Positions 25,300 through 33,880 of a stretch of DNA of 43,304 nt are shown piece after piece. The stretch spans positions 1-43,304 of the forward strand of contig JBOFTV010000040.1 in NCBI GenBank assembly GCA_051652245.1, in the 5' to 3' direction. The translations under genes were made by a program, and so were the position numbers. The DNA is from BHER01 sp051652245 (lineage in GTDB: Bacteria > Bacillota_I > Bacilli_A > Culicoidibacterales > Culicoidibacteraceae). The notes beneath the pieces are model-generated. The model searched no databases and was not told the origin of the DNA. It saw nothing but the letters and a program-made list of their open reading frames with translations. The stretch's first letter is position 1. Every line of letters begins with the position of its first letter.

Positions 25300-25431
25300 T
25301 TACTTCTCAAAATATATTTTTTAAAAAAGCGGTTCCTTGAACATCAACTTTTTCGATTAACTATTAGCCATTTTTTAATAATTGCTCTATTCCGTATTCT
25401 TTTAAATTCATATAAATTATATCAATAACCC

Positions 25432-26280
25432 CTAATTTTGTCTAGCTTTTTTTATAAAAATGGCATCTTTGTAATTGATTTGTGTCTTTGCGTTAGCATA
25501 AAAGTAGACCAATCCCGCAGCCCCACCAAACACAATGATAATTGAAACAATTTGGGAAATTCTAATATCCTGATACAGATACAAACTATCAGTTCGCATA
25601 CCTTCTACCATAAAACGTCCGATGCCATACCAAACTAAATAACTACACGTTATTGCACCTAATTTTATCTGATCTATTTTCCGAATAAAAAAGTAAATCA
25701 AAATAAAACCAGTAAGGCTCCACAGGCTTTCATAAAGAAAAGTTGGATGGTGGTAAACACCATTTATATTCATTTTTTCAATAATGAAATTAGGGATGAA
25801 GAACTGCTGTAAATAGGCAATCTGCTCTGCTGCTGTACTCCCCGGAACAGCAGTTCCGTAGGCTTCAACATTGACAAAATTTCCCCATCGACCAATTGAC
25901 TGTGCCATCAATACTAACGGAAAAACAATATCTAATACAAGAATTATATTATAACCCTTTTTCTTACAGTAGAAATAGCAACCGATAGAACCACCGATAA
26001 TTGCTCCATAAATTGCAATCCCCCCTTCGTACACCGCAAATATTTTCCAAATGTCCTTTATATAATACTCCCATTGAAAGATGACATAATAAATCCTTGC
26101 ACCAATGATTCCACAGCCCATAATTACAAAAAACAAGTCAAACATAATTTCAGGGTTAACACCTCTTTTTTTAACTTCTTGTTGAGCTAAATATAAAGCT
26201 AATAAAGCTCCCGATAAAATAATAATTGCATACCAATGAATTGTTAGTGGCCCAAGTTTTATTCCTAGTGGTGTAAACAT
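25432..26280 (-). CDS. lgt: Prolipoprotein diacylglyceryl transferase
   Basis: Membrane enzyme that moves diacylglycerol from phosphatidylglycerol to the lipobox cysteine of prolipoproteins. Seven or so membrane helices are visible. The N-terminal GPLTIHWYAIIILSG, the central GARIYYVIF and the Lgt signature QSIGRWGNFVNVEAYG agree with the family, as do the C-terminal helices. Length 282 is normal. ATG with AAAGGAGG. It follows hprK by 2 nt, the conserved hprK-lgt pair of Bacillota. Confidence 0.96.
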   Translation of the reverse strand: MFTPLGIKLGPLTIHWYAIIILSGALLALYLAQQEVKKRGVNPEIMFDLFFVIMGCGIIGARIYYVIFQWEYYIKDIWKIFAVYEGGIAIYGAIIGGSIGCYFYCKKKGYNIILVLDIVFPLVLMAQSIGRWGNFVNVEAYGTAVPGSTAAEQIAYLQQFFIPNFIIEKMNINGVYHHPTFLYESLWSLTGFILIYFFIRKIDQIKLGAITCSYLVWYGIGRFMVEGMRTDSLYLYQDIRISQIVSIIIVFGGAAGLVYFYANAKTQINYKDAIFIKKARQN

Positions 26281-26282
26281 TG

Positions 26283-27233
26283 CTATTTTCCTCCTTTAGA
26301 AGAATTATCAGAAATTGCCATTGTCAGTCTATTAGTAAATTCTTCCGCTGTATTCAGCCCTAATTCTTTAAGCTGATGATTGAGTGCTGCTGCTTCAATA
26401 AGCGATGCAACATTGCGCCCAGTATGAATTGGTAGCACAATTTGTGCAACTTGTGTTTCCATGAATTTAACATATTCAACATCTGCACCAATTCGATTAT
26501 ACTTAAAGTTTTTATCCCAATCCTGCAATTGAATGACAAGTGATAGTCTCTTAGTAGGTTTGTATGCTCCACCACCATACATTGAAATCACATCGACAAT
26601 CCCAATTCCGCGAATTTCAATCATTCGTTCAAGTATTTTAGGTGCACGTGCAATCAGCATTCCCGGCTCATTTTCATACAATATTACACGGTCATCAGAA
26701 ATAAGTTGACTTTTTCCTCTTGTTAAAAGTTCCAATGCCGTCTCACTTTTACCAATACTACTCCGCCCTTGCAATAGAACACCTAGACCACAAACATCTA
26801 ACATCACTCCATGAATACTTGTTTGCGGTGCAAAAAACTCACGTAGCACTTGTGATAATTTAGCAATCAGCATTGTTGTTGATAATTTCGATGTATATAC
26901 AGGGATAGAGCGTAATTCACAAGCATCTACAAACCATTGGTTAGGCATTGTCCCTCTAGAAAAAATAATTAATGGTATCTCATTGTGTGATAATATTTTC
27001 TCAATATTTGTTAAGTCATTTACATCGATTAATCTTTGAATCATTGCCTGCTCTTCCGAACCAAACACCTGAATTCTTTCAGGTTTGAAAAATTCGAACA
27101 CGCCCGACAACTCCAATGCTGGTCTTGATATTGAGTCATCTAAAACTTTCTCATGACCACCTCTGTATTCTGTTGCTGGTTCTATACTTAATTTTAGGAC
27201 GAGTTCACTAATATAAATATCTTCAATCGGCAT
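26283..27233 (-). CDS. hprK: HPr kinase/phosphorylase
   Basis: Phosphorylates and dephosphorylates Ser46 of HPr, the central switch of carbon catabolite control in low-GC Gram-positives. The C-terminal kinase domain has the Walker A GRSSIGKSE (about residue 150), ISDDRVILYE, and the HprK signature EIRGIGIVDVISMYG. I chose the ATG at 27233 (MPIEDIYI) because AGAGGA stands 6 nt before it; the ATG 18 nt further up has no such site. The result is 316 residues, the usual size. It lies between a yitT-like gene and lgt in one operon with prfB. The presence of HprK implies an HPr and CcpA system elsewhere. Confidence 0.95.
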   Translation of the reverse strand: MPIEDIYISELVLKLSIEPATEYRGGHEKVLDDSISRPALELSGVFEFFKPERIQVFGSEEQAMIQRLIDVNDLTNIEKILSHNEIPLIIFSRGTMPNQWFVDACELRSIPVYTSKLSTTMLIAKLSQVLREFFAPQTSIHGVMLDVCGLGVLLQGRSSIGKSETALELLTRGKSQLISDDRVILYENEPGMLIARAPKILERMIEIRGIGIVDVISMYGGGAYKPTKRLSLVIQLQDWDKNFKYNRIGADVEYVKFMETQVAQIVLPIHTGRNVASLIEAAALNHQLKELGLNTAEEFTNRLTMAISDNSSKGGK

Positions 27234-27257
27234 AATTTTTCCTCTTTTCATTATTTC

Positions 27258-28148
27258 TTACATATCTGTTAACGGATCCAGTAACTCCAGTTGCATATCT
27301 GGCGCACTTGCTTGCATTTTGGTAAATCCTTGTCCATGAACCTCGCTTACTGAACCAACAATCATGAAGGCGTACTCATCAATCGCCAGTATTTTCTCCC
27401 TAATAAGATGTAACTCACGCATATTAACAATTGTTAAAATTACCGTTTTGTTATTCTGACTATATCCTCCAAGGGCTTTAAATTGGGTTGTTCCTCTTCC
27501 AATATTATTATGAATATAACTAGAAATTTGCTCAACTTCTTCAGTTATAATATGGACTGCTTTTCGCTTTTGAATTCCTGTTTCAAGATAATCAGCCACC
27601 AACTTTGTTATAAAAATGGCAATAATACCGTAGAAGACATTTGTATAGCTCCCTGTTAGTAGGTTAGCCCCAACACTAATTGTATCAATAATTGTCAGTC
27701 CTGTAACCAAAGAAATATTAAAATACTTTTTCAAAAAAAATGGTGGCAACGATGTTCCCCCTGTAGAACCACCACTTGAAAAGATTAAATACGATGCTAC
27801 TCCCGTTAATGCACCTCCACAAATCATTCCTAACAATGGATCTCCATTTGTAATATCAAAATTAGGTAAAATTGCTAAGAAAACCGGAAAAATAAAGCTC
27901 CCTATTATTGATTTCAGCACAATATCCCGACCAATAAGCATCCCCGCTGCAATCAGTAAAATAGCGTTTATTATCCAGACAACAATTGAAATATTCCAGC
28001 CAAAAATACTATGTAATATTGTGGCAAAACCTGATGCTCCTCCTGCTGAAATCCCTGTTGGAATAATAAAGAATTTTAGTGATATTGCTAGTAATAAAGC
28101 TCCTACTATGAGTTCCCCCATATTTTTGATATTAGATTTTTTCTTCAA
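27258..28148 (-). CDS. YitT family membrane protein (DUF161/DUF2179), copy 1
   Basis: Membrane protein with about five or six helices, including the family motif SSGGSTGGTSLPPFFLKKYF, followed by a cytosolic DUF2179 domain (residues about 205-285). Function is not established for the family. The start is TTG with AAAGGAG 9 nt before it; 296 residues is typical. It follows prfB by 20 nt, as the yitT-type gene yvjA lies near prfB in Bacillus. A second member of the family is at 33881-34783. Confidence 0.9.
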   Translation of the reverse strand: MKKKSNIKNMGELIVGALLLAISLKFFIIPTGISAGGASGFATILHSIFGWNISIVVWIINAILLIAAGMLIGRDIVLKSIIGSFIFPVFLAILPNFDITNGDPLLGMICGGALTGVASYLIFSSGGSTGGTSLPPFFLKKYFNISLVTGLTIIDTISVGANLLTGSYTNVFYGIIAIFITKLVADYLETGIQKRKAVHIITEEVEQISSYIHNNIGRGTTQFKALGGYSQNNKTVILTIVNMRELHLIREKILAIDEYAFMIVGSVSEVHGQGFTKMQASAPDMQLELLDPLTDM

Positions 28149-28168
28149 GTTAATTTACTCCTTTATCC

Positions 28169-29302
28169 TTAGATTTCATTTTCATTTTCAGATTTTTTTG
28201 GGCGGTTATATCCTGATTTAAGGTAGCTTTCAATGAAACCACCAATTCCACCATCAATAACTTCACTTGTGTTGCCCACTTCGTGATTCGTTCGATGGTC
28301 CTTTACAAGACTGTATGGATGAAAAACATATGAGCGAATTTGACTTCCAAAACCGATGCCTCTTTTTTCACCCTTAATTACTGATATTTTTGCTGTTTGC
28401 TCCTGCTCTGCGCGATGCTGTAACTTGGCATATAACATTTTCAGTGCATATTCTCTGTTTTGTATCTGTGAGCGTTGGTTTTGACAACACGCAACCATTC
28501 CAGTGGGCAAATGTGTAATTCTTACGGCTGAATCTGTTGTATTAACTGATTGTCCACCTGCACCTGATGAACGAAAAGTATCTATTCTTAATTCACCATC
28601 CGGGATATTAATTGCTATTTCTGTGGATATTTCTGGTAAAATAGACACAGAGGCAAATGAGGTGTGTCTCCTTTTTGCTGTATCAAAGGGTGATAATCTA
28701 ATTAGCCGATGAACACCATGTTCACTTCGTAATCGACCATATGCATAGCTGCCTTTTAGGAGCATCACAACTGATTTAAGACCTGCTTCATCACCCGCAT
28801 TATATTCGAGTAATTCCGCTGTAAATCCATTCTTTTCTGCCCATCGCCCATACATTCGATAAAGTATTTGTGCAAAGTCCTGCGCATCTACTCCACCTTC
28901 ACCGGGATGAATTTCTAGATATGCATTTTCATCGTCATGGACACCGTTAAATAACATGAGTTGCGAAAAATCTTCTATCTCTTGTTTCCATTTTATCAAT
29001 TCTTTTGTCAAATGATTATATTCTACATTACTGAATTCTTCTTGAATCATTTCAAAATAGGTAGCGGTTTCTGCCAGCTTTTCACTTAAATCATAATATC
29101 TGTCTAGCACTCTTTTAAGCTTACTTTGTGCACTAACAACCAACTGTGCTTCTTCTTTATTCTGCCAAAAATTTATTTGACTCATTTTTTCATCATTTTG
29201 TTGAATTAGTATGTTCTTATTTTTAATATCTAATGATATTTCTAAAGAATCTAACTCATTTCTTAATTTTGACAGTAGCAGACTAAATTCTCTTATTTCC
29301 AC
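28169..29302 (-). CDS. prfB: Peptide chain release factor 2
   Basis: Ends translation at UGA and UAA. It has the tripeptide anticodon region (HRLIRLSPFDTAKRRHTSFASV, SPF present) and the catalytic GGQSVNTTDSAVRI. A coiled N-terminal domain holds MSQINFWQNKEEAQ. Length 377 is slightly above usual. The family commonly carries a programmed +1 frameshift at an in-frame UGA near codon 25. Here the equivalent stretch (NELDSLEISLDIKNKN) is read straight through without a stop, so this copy lacks the autoregulatory frameshift. The start is GTG with GGAGG 6 nt before it. Confidence 0.95.
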   Translation of the reverse strand: MEIREFSLLLSKLRNELDSLEISLDIKNKNILIQQNDEKMSQINFWQNKEEAQLVVSAQSKLKRVLDRYYDLSEKLAETATYFEMIQEEFSNVEYNHLTKELIKWKQEIEDFSQLMLFNGVHDDENAYLEIHPGEGGVDAQDFAQILYRMYGRWAEKNGFTAELLEYNAGDEAGLKSVVMLLKGSYAYGRLRSEHGVHRLIRLSPFDTAKRRHTSFASVSILPEISTEIAINIPDGELRIDTFRSSGAGGQSVNTTDSAVRITHLPTGMVACCQNQRSQIQNREYALKMLYAKLQHRAEQEQTAKISVIKGEKRGIGFGSQIRSYVFHPYSLVKDHRTNHEVGNTSEVIDGGIGGFIESYLKSGYNRPKKSENENEI

Positions 29303-29325
29303 CTTAATCCTCCTCTATAGAAAAA

Positions 29326-29355
29326 ATTATAGAAAAAAGTGTAGTATGTTGTCTA
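29326..29355 (-). promoter_or_regulatory. Candidate promoter of the prfB-yitT-hprK-lgt operon
   Basis: TAGACA (29350-29355), 18 nt, then TATAAT (29326-29331) on the minus strand. It overlaps the secA terminator hairpin. Spacing is acceptable but the -35 is weak. Confidence 0.4.
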
Positions 29356-29360
29356 CACTC
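29332..29360 (-). terminator. Intrinsic terminator after secA
   Basis: AGTGTAG and CTACACT pair around an 8-nt loop and are followed on the minus strand by TTTTTTC and further T-rich sequence. It lies about 14 nt after the secA stop codon. Confidence 0.75.
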
Positions 29361-29373
29361 CTTTCATAGTCAA

Positions 29374-32091
29374 TTATTTTTTAGTTGTTGGTTTCTTTGC
29401 CGTTGGCTTTGTTTCTGATTTTTTTGCCGTTGGCTTTTTAGCTGCTGGCTTTGTTTCTGATTTCTTTGCCGCTAGCTTTTTAGCTGCTGGCTTTGTTTCT
29501 GATTTTTTTGCCGTTGGCTTTTTAGCTGCTGGCTTTGTTTCTGATTTTTTTGCCGTTGGCTTTTTAGCTGCTGGCTTTGTTTCTGATTTTTTTGCCGCTG
29601 GCTTTTTAGCTGCTGGCTTTGTTTCTGCTCTAGCATGCTGGCTTTGAGCTTCTTCTTTTTCTTGTTTTGCTATTTTTCTTTGATTTGGATCAATTCCACC
29701 ACGATTAGCACTTTGCCCTTTTACTGCCTCTTTACGTTTTAAGTTATCTACGATTTGTGAGCGTAAAATATATTGGGTAACATCAAATGCTAAAGCTCTA
29801 TTGATTGCTTCAAACATCTCAAATGCTTCTTCTTGATATGCATAAACTGGATTACGTTGTGCATAGCCTCTTAAGTGAATACTCTCCCGCAGATGTGACA
29901 TTGCATCAATATGTCTCATCCAGTGATCATCAAGAACTCTTAATGAAATAACTTTTTGAAACTCTTCGAACATTCCTTCTTCTACTTCAGCATGCTTTAT
30001 CATATATGCATCTAGTAAAATTATTTTTAATTTTCCAATAAAATCTTTTTGTGACAGCACTTCTAATTCAGTTAATGGCACACTCACTTTAAGCATAAAA
30101 TCTTGCTCAATGTCTTTAATAATATCTGCTACTTTATCCTTTAAAGCAATCTTTTTCAAGTTATTACTTAGTGCACTTTCCACAATGTTTGCTGCTGTTG
30201 ATGTCACCATCTTTTCAACTAATTTATCAATATTCTCGGCATTTAAAATCGTATCTCTCTGTGCATACATGATTTCTCTTTGTCGTCTTAGCACGTCATC
30301 ATATTGCAATATCTGCTTTCTGACATCATGGTTAACTCCTTCAATTTGACTTTGAGCAGATTCAATTCGTTTAGCAAACATTTTTGACTCAAGTGCCTCC
30401 TCTTGCATTGTTTTACCTAATGTTCTTTGAATCAATGCTTGATTTCCAAAACGTAATAGTAGCTCATCACCAAATGAGATGAAAAATTTAGAATATCCCG
30501 GATCTCCTTGTCGACCCGAACGACCTCTTAGCTGATTATCAATACGTCTTGATTCATGTCGCTCTGACCCTAACACAGCAAGACCACCTAATTTTGCTAC
30601 ACCTTCACCAAGTTTTATATCTGTTCCACGACCTGCCATATTGGTTGCAATTGTTACTGCACCCTTTTTACCAGCTTCAGCAATAATTTCAGCCTCACGC
30701 TCATGATGCTTTGCATTTAAAACTTCATGGACAACATCTTCAGCATTAAGCATTTTTGAAATGATTTCCGAACTTTCTACCGCTACCGTACCTACTAGAA
30801 TTGGCTGTCCTAGCTTATGACGGGTAATGATTTCACCAACCAATGCTTTATATTTTGCTTCTAAGTTTGCGTAAATTACATCTGATTCATCCAAACGAAT
30901 AACATCTTGATTTGTGGGGATACAAATTACACGCATATTATAAGTATCTAAGAATTCTTCTTCTTCTGTTTTAGCAGTACCGGTCATTCCTGATAACTTT
31001 TTGTATAGTCTAAAGTAGTTTTGATAGGTGATTGTGGCAAGTGTTGCCGTCTCTTCCTTCATATCAACACTTTCTTTAGCTTCTATTGCTTGATGTAATC
31101 CGTCATTATAACGTCTACCATCTAGAATTCTTCCGGTAAATTGGTCAACTATCTTAACTTCTCCACCCGAAACAACATATTCTACATCTCTTAGCATAAT
31201 ATAATTTGCTCGTAGTCCTTGTAAAATTCGATGTACTAGTTCAGTATGCTCTACGGCAAATAAGTTCGTCGTTCTAAATACTTGTTCTGCTTTTTGGACA
31301 CCTTTTGGCGTTAACTGAATTGACTTTGCTTCATAATCAATTTCGTAATCTGCTTTTCTTAATGATTTAACAAAAGTATCAGCTGCATGATATAGTGGTG
31401 CTGCATTTTTCTTTCCACCTGAGATAATAAGTGGTGTTCTAGCCTCATCAATTAAAATTGAATCAACTTCATCTACAATCGCATAATTTAATGGTTTTTG
31501 AACTTTATCTTTTGCGTAAAGTACCATGTTATCGCGAAGATAATCAAACCCAACTTCACTATTTGTTGAATATGTAATATCAGCTGCATACGCTTTTTGC
31601 TTATCCAACGCTGACATGCTATTAATGTTTAGGCCTATTGTTAAGCCTAAAAATTCATGTACTTGTCCCATTTCTTCAGCATCACGTTTAGCCAAATATT
31701 CATTTACTGTGATAATGTGGACACCTTTATTACTTAATCCATTTAAATACGCTGGCATAAGAGAAGTTAATGTCTTACCTTCTCCTGTTTTCATTTCAGC
31801 TATATCTCCTCGATGAAGTGCTAGGGCTCCTAAGAGCTGTACGTAAAATGGCTTCTTACCTAAAACTCTCCAGGCTGCCTCACGGACAACAGCAAATGCT
31901 TCTACTAATATATCATCCAGTAGCGCACCTTCTTTTAATTTAGTTCTGAATTCTTCCGTTTTAGCCTTCAATTTCTTATCTGTTAATTTACTAATTGATT
32001 CCTCTAAAGCATCGATCTCTTTAGCTATAACATCCATTTTCTTTAATTCACGTCGTGATTCATCAAATATTTGTGTTAATTTTCCCAACAT
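29374..32091 (-). CDS. secA: Preprotein translocase ATPase SecA with a repetitive Lys/Ala/Pro tail
   Basis: Motor of Sec-dependent protein export, driving unfolded proteins through SecYEG. The DEAD motor is intact: Walker A region EMKTGEGKTLTSLMPAYLN, Walker B as VDEVDSILIDEARTPLI, and the second nucleotide fold with VTIATNMAGRGTDIKLG and RRIDNQLRGRSGRQGD. The helical scaffold domain ends near 810. The C-terminal zinc-binding SEC-C motif (CxCxSGKKYKxCHG type) is absent. Residues about 822-905 are instead almost six copies of a 14-residue repeat, SETKPAAKKPTAKK. Total length is 905. The gene has its own promoter and terminator. It is the only secA in the window and is probably the housekeeping copy. 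Confidence 0.96.
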   Translation of the reverse strand: MLGKLTQIFDESRRELKKMDVIAKEIDALEESISKLTDKKLKAKTEEFRTKLKEGALLDDILVEAFAVVREAAWRVLGKKPFYVQLLGALALHRGDIAEMKTGEGKTLTSLMPAYLNGLSNKGVHIITVNEYLAKRDAEEMGQVHEFLGLTIGLNINSMSALDKQKAYAADITYSTNSEVGFDYLRDNMVLYAKDKVQKPLNYAIVDEVDSILIDEARTPLIISGGKKNAAPLYHAADTFVKSLRKADYEIDYEAKSIQLTPKGVQKAEQVFRTTNLFAVEHTELVHRILQGLRANYIMLRDVEYVVSGGEVKIVDQFTGRILDGRRYNDGLHQAIEAKESVDMKEETATLATITYQNYFRLYKKLSGMTGTAKTEEEEFLDTYNMRVICIPTNQDVIRLDESDVIYANLEAKYKALVGEIITRHKLGQPILVGTVAVESSEIISKMLNAEDVVHEVLNAKHHEREAEIIAEAGKKGAVTIATNMAGRGTDIKLGEGVAKLGGLAVLGSERHESRRIDNQLRGRSGRQGDPGYSKFFISFGDELLLRFGNQALIQRTLGKTMQEEALESKMFAKRIESAQSQIEGVNHDVRKQILQYDDVLRRQREIMYAQRDTILNAENIDKLVEKMVTSTAANIVESALSNNLKKIALKDKVADIIKDIEQDFMLKVSVPLTELEVLSQKDFIGKLKIILLDAYMIKHAEVEEGMFEEFQKVISLRVLDDHWMRHIDAMSHLRESIHLRGYAQRNPVYAYQEEAFEMFEAINRALAFDVTQYILRSQIVDNLKRKEAVKGQSANRGGIDPNQRKIAKQEKEEAQSQHARAETKPAAKKPAAKKSETKPAAKKPTAKKSETKPAAKKPTAKKSETKPAAKKLAAKKSETKPAAKKPTAKKSETKPTAKKPTTKK
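29377..29630 (-). repeat. 42-bp tandem repeat encoding the SecA C-terminal tail
   Basis: Nearly six tandem copies of a 42-bp unit, each coding the 14-residue motif SETKPAAKKPTAKK, with few base changes between units. The high DNA identity indicates recent expansion, and copy number may vary among strains without breaking the frame. Confidence 0.88.
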
Positions 32092-32132
32092 TTCTCTTCG
32101 TTCCCTTCATCCGTATAAAATAGACTGCACAT

Positions 32133-32146
32133 ATTATAAAATTATA
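32133..32146 (-). promoter_or_regulatory. Candidate promoter of secA
   Basis: An extended -10, TGCTATAAT (TATAAT at 32141-32146), with a second TATAAT at 32133-32138, about 45 nt before the secA start codon. The -35 is poor. The rest of the gap back to the PTS gene (32147-32300) shows nothing else recognisable. Confidence 0.5.
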
Positions 32147-32300
32147 GCAGAAAAAAGGTAAAAAAGAAATAGTTTTCCATCTTTTTTCGTTCTAATCGTA
32201 ATCATTTTTTAACCATTCGACATTTTCAGCAATATCAGACTAGAACCTTGTTTAGCTGTCTGTCATCATCATTTGCCTTGACGTAGACTTTTATCCATTA

Positions 32301-33848
32301 TCATTTCTTGGATGCATCAATTTTATCAGTTAAAATATTAAAGTACTCATTTGTTATCGCACCAAAGATTATTTGCACTGTTGCCTGCACAATAAAGACA
32401 CCTGCTGCTCCATTTTTCTTAATTGTCAACTGGTCCACTTGCTCAACATTTTTAACAACTACATGTAAGCGATACATTGAAGCATACACTTTTTCAATAT
32501 TCTTGTATCCACCCAATGCTTTTATGATCAAATCAATTTTACTCTCCGCTGTTACTCCGGAAATGCCTTCTTCTGCTTTATTACCAAAATATAATCCTAG
32601 CATATCTGCTTCGTCTTTGCTGCGACCAAATGTTTTTATTCCAATCATTTTGATTGCAAAATAGTATGCATAGTAATTAATCACACCCGCTATTAATCCA
32701 ACAAGAATCAGAATCCAGGCCCCGGTGTTTTCAACGCCGGGTAAAACACCATAAAAGAGCAGGTCTATTAGACCACCACCTGTTACCGTAATTAGCTTAA
32801 TTGTTACAATTTGACTCAGTATATGAACGACTACGGATAAAATACTATTAGTGATCGCATTAAACAAAAATAGTAATGGAGAAGTTAAAAATAACGTTAA
32901 TTCTATTGGTAGTGTAAAACCAATTAGCATTGATGCAACGATAAAAACTGTTAAAACTAGTTTAACATTTTTTCGATGTTCAACAAAAGATGTTCTAATT
33001 ATTGCTAACGCAATTGCAGGTACAACAAAGATTGCATTAATGTAATTTACAGCTGTCTGTGTGCCAACTGTAAACTTAGCATTAGCATACTGTAATTGGG
33101 CAAGCCATATGGCTTCATAACCATATAAATTAGTGTTAATTGGTGAAGGAGCATGCCAAACACCACCAACAAATGTATAATTTTTCAGTGTATCAAAGAG
33201 TATTGTTAAACCAAAAGGTTTCAGTAACGCAGATAAAAAGCCATATAATCCACTGCCCACTATCCCTGAAAAGTATGGATTTAGAATAATTAGAAACTGT
33301 ACTAGATAAACCCAAATAACAGCTAATATAATAGCAGCAATCATTCCTAAAAATGCACCTAATATTACTGATTTTATTCTGTTTTTCATTTCTTCACCAG
33401 CACTTGTTTTTGTTTCAATAATAATGTTATACCTTGCAATTATTGCCCCTATTATTACCCCACCCACAAGTTGGAACGGATAGATTGTCATTGGCAGTTT
33501 ATCAATTTCAACCAATAAATCTTTTGGTAAAATTATTTGTGACAATGTATTGAATACTACTTGCATAAAAAAGTAGGTAAAAACAGTAATGATTACTGAG
33601 ACAATCGATTTCCGGGACAAGCCTAAAGAAATTGTAATTGCAGCTAGTAAGCCTAGCTGGCTTTGCAATAGCATCCCCATATCTTTAAGAATTTCGGGAA
33701 TATACTTTAATTCATTTTCAAAAATTGGCGTACCAATTAACGTTGGCGTAACCAGCATTGTTCCAATTCCATAAAATAGCATGCCTATTGGGATAACTGC
33801 TAGGGGGAAGAATAAAAGTGTTTTAATATTTCTGAAAATTGCGCGCAT
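32301..33848 (-). CDS. PTS EIIC-EIIB-like protein with missing catalytic residues
   Basis: A 515-residue protein of the glucose/N-acetylglucosamine EIICB family: about ten membrane helices (1-420), then a cytosolic EIIB-like domain (about 435-510). It departs from active relatives at two key points. The EIIC motif GITEPIEF reads GFTLPIEL here (310-317), so the conserved Glu is Leu313. The EIIB phosphorylation motif NIVSLDACITRL is NIEKVYASMYRL here, so the phosphorylatable Cys is Ser457. The frame and membrane helices are intact, so it is not a simple pseudogene. It could be a sugar sensor or a transporter that no longer phosphorylates. ATG with GAGGTG. It lies 32 nt after a yitT-like gene, probably in the operon with AI-2E and rmuC. 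Confidence 0.8.
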   Translation of the reverse strand: MRAIFRNIKTLLFFPLAVIPIGMLFYGIGTMLVTPTLIGTPIFENELKYIPEILKDMGMLLQSQLGLLAAITISLGLSRKSIVSVIITVFTYFFMQVVFNTLSQIILPKDLLVEIDKLPMTIYPFQLVGGVIIGAIIARYNIIIETKTSAGEEMKNRIKSVILGAFLGMIAAIILAVIWVYLVQFLIILNPYFSGIVGSGLYGFLSALLKPFGLTILFDTLKNYTFVGGVWHAPSPINTNLYGYEAIWLAQLQYANAKFTVGTQTAVNYINAIFVVPAIALAIIRTSFVEHRKNVKLVLTVFIVASMLIGFTLPIELTLFLTSPLLFLFNAITNSILSVVVHILSQIVTIKLITVTGGGLIDLLFYGVLPGVENTGAWILILVGLIAGVINYYAYYFAIKMIGIKTFGRSKDEADMLGLYFGNKAEEGISGVTAESKIDLIIKALGGYKNIEKVYASMYRLHVVVKNVEQVDQLTIKKNGAAGVFIVQATVQIIFGAITNEYFNILTDKIDASKK

Positions 33849-33880
33849 TTTTTCACCTCATAATTTTTTAACATTTCCTG

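Noticed and set aside
25373..25420. 15-codon minus-strand ORF (MNLKEYGIEQLLKNG) after lgt
   Set aside because: No ribosome-binding site at a usable distance and no downstream attenuator. Too little to call a leader peptide.
25149..25431. T-box or other amino-acid riboswitch upstream of the amino-acid importer
   Set aside because: No T-box core (AGGGTGG-like) or terminator/antiterminator pair found; only the palindrome is supported.
29377..29630. Regular tandem repeats as a possible CRISPR array
   Set aside because: The repeats are direct, contiguous and in frame within secA, with no unique spacers.
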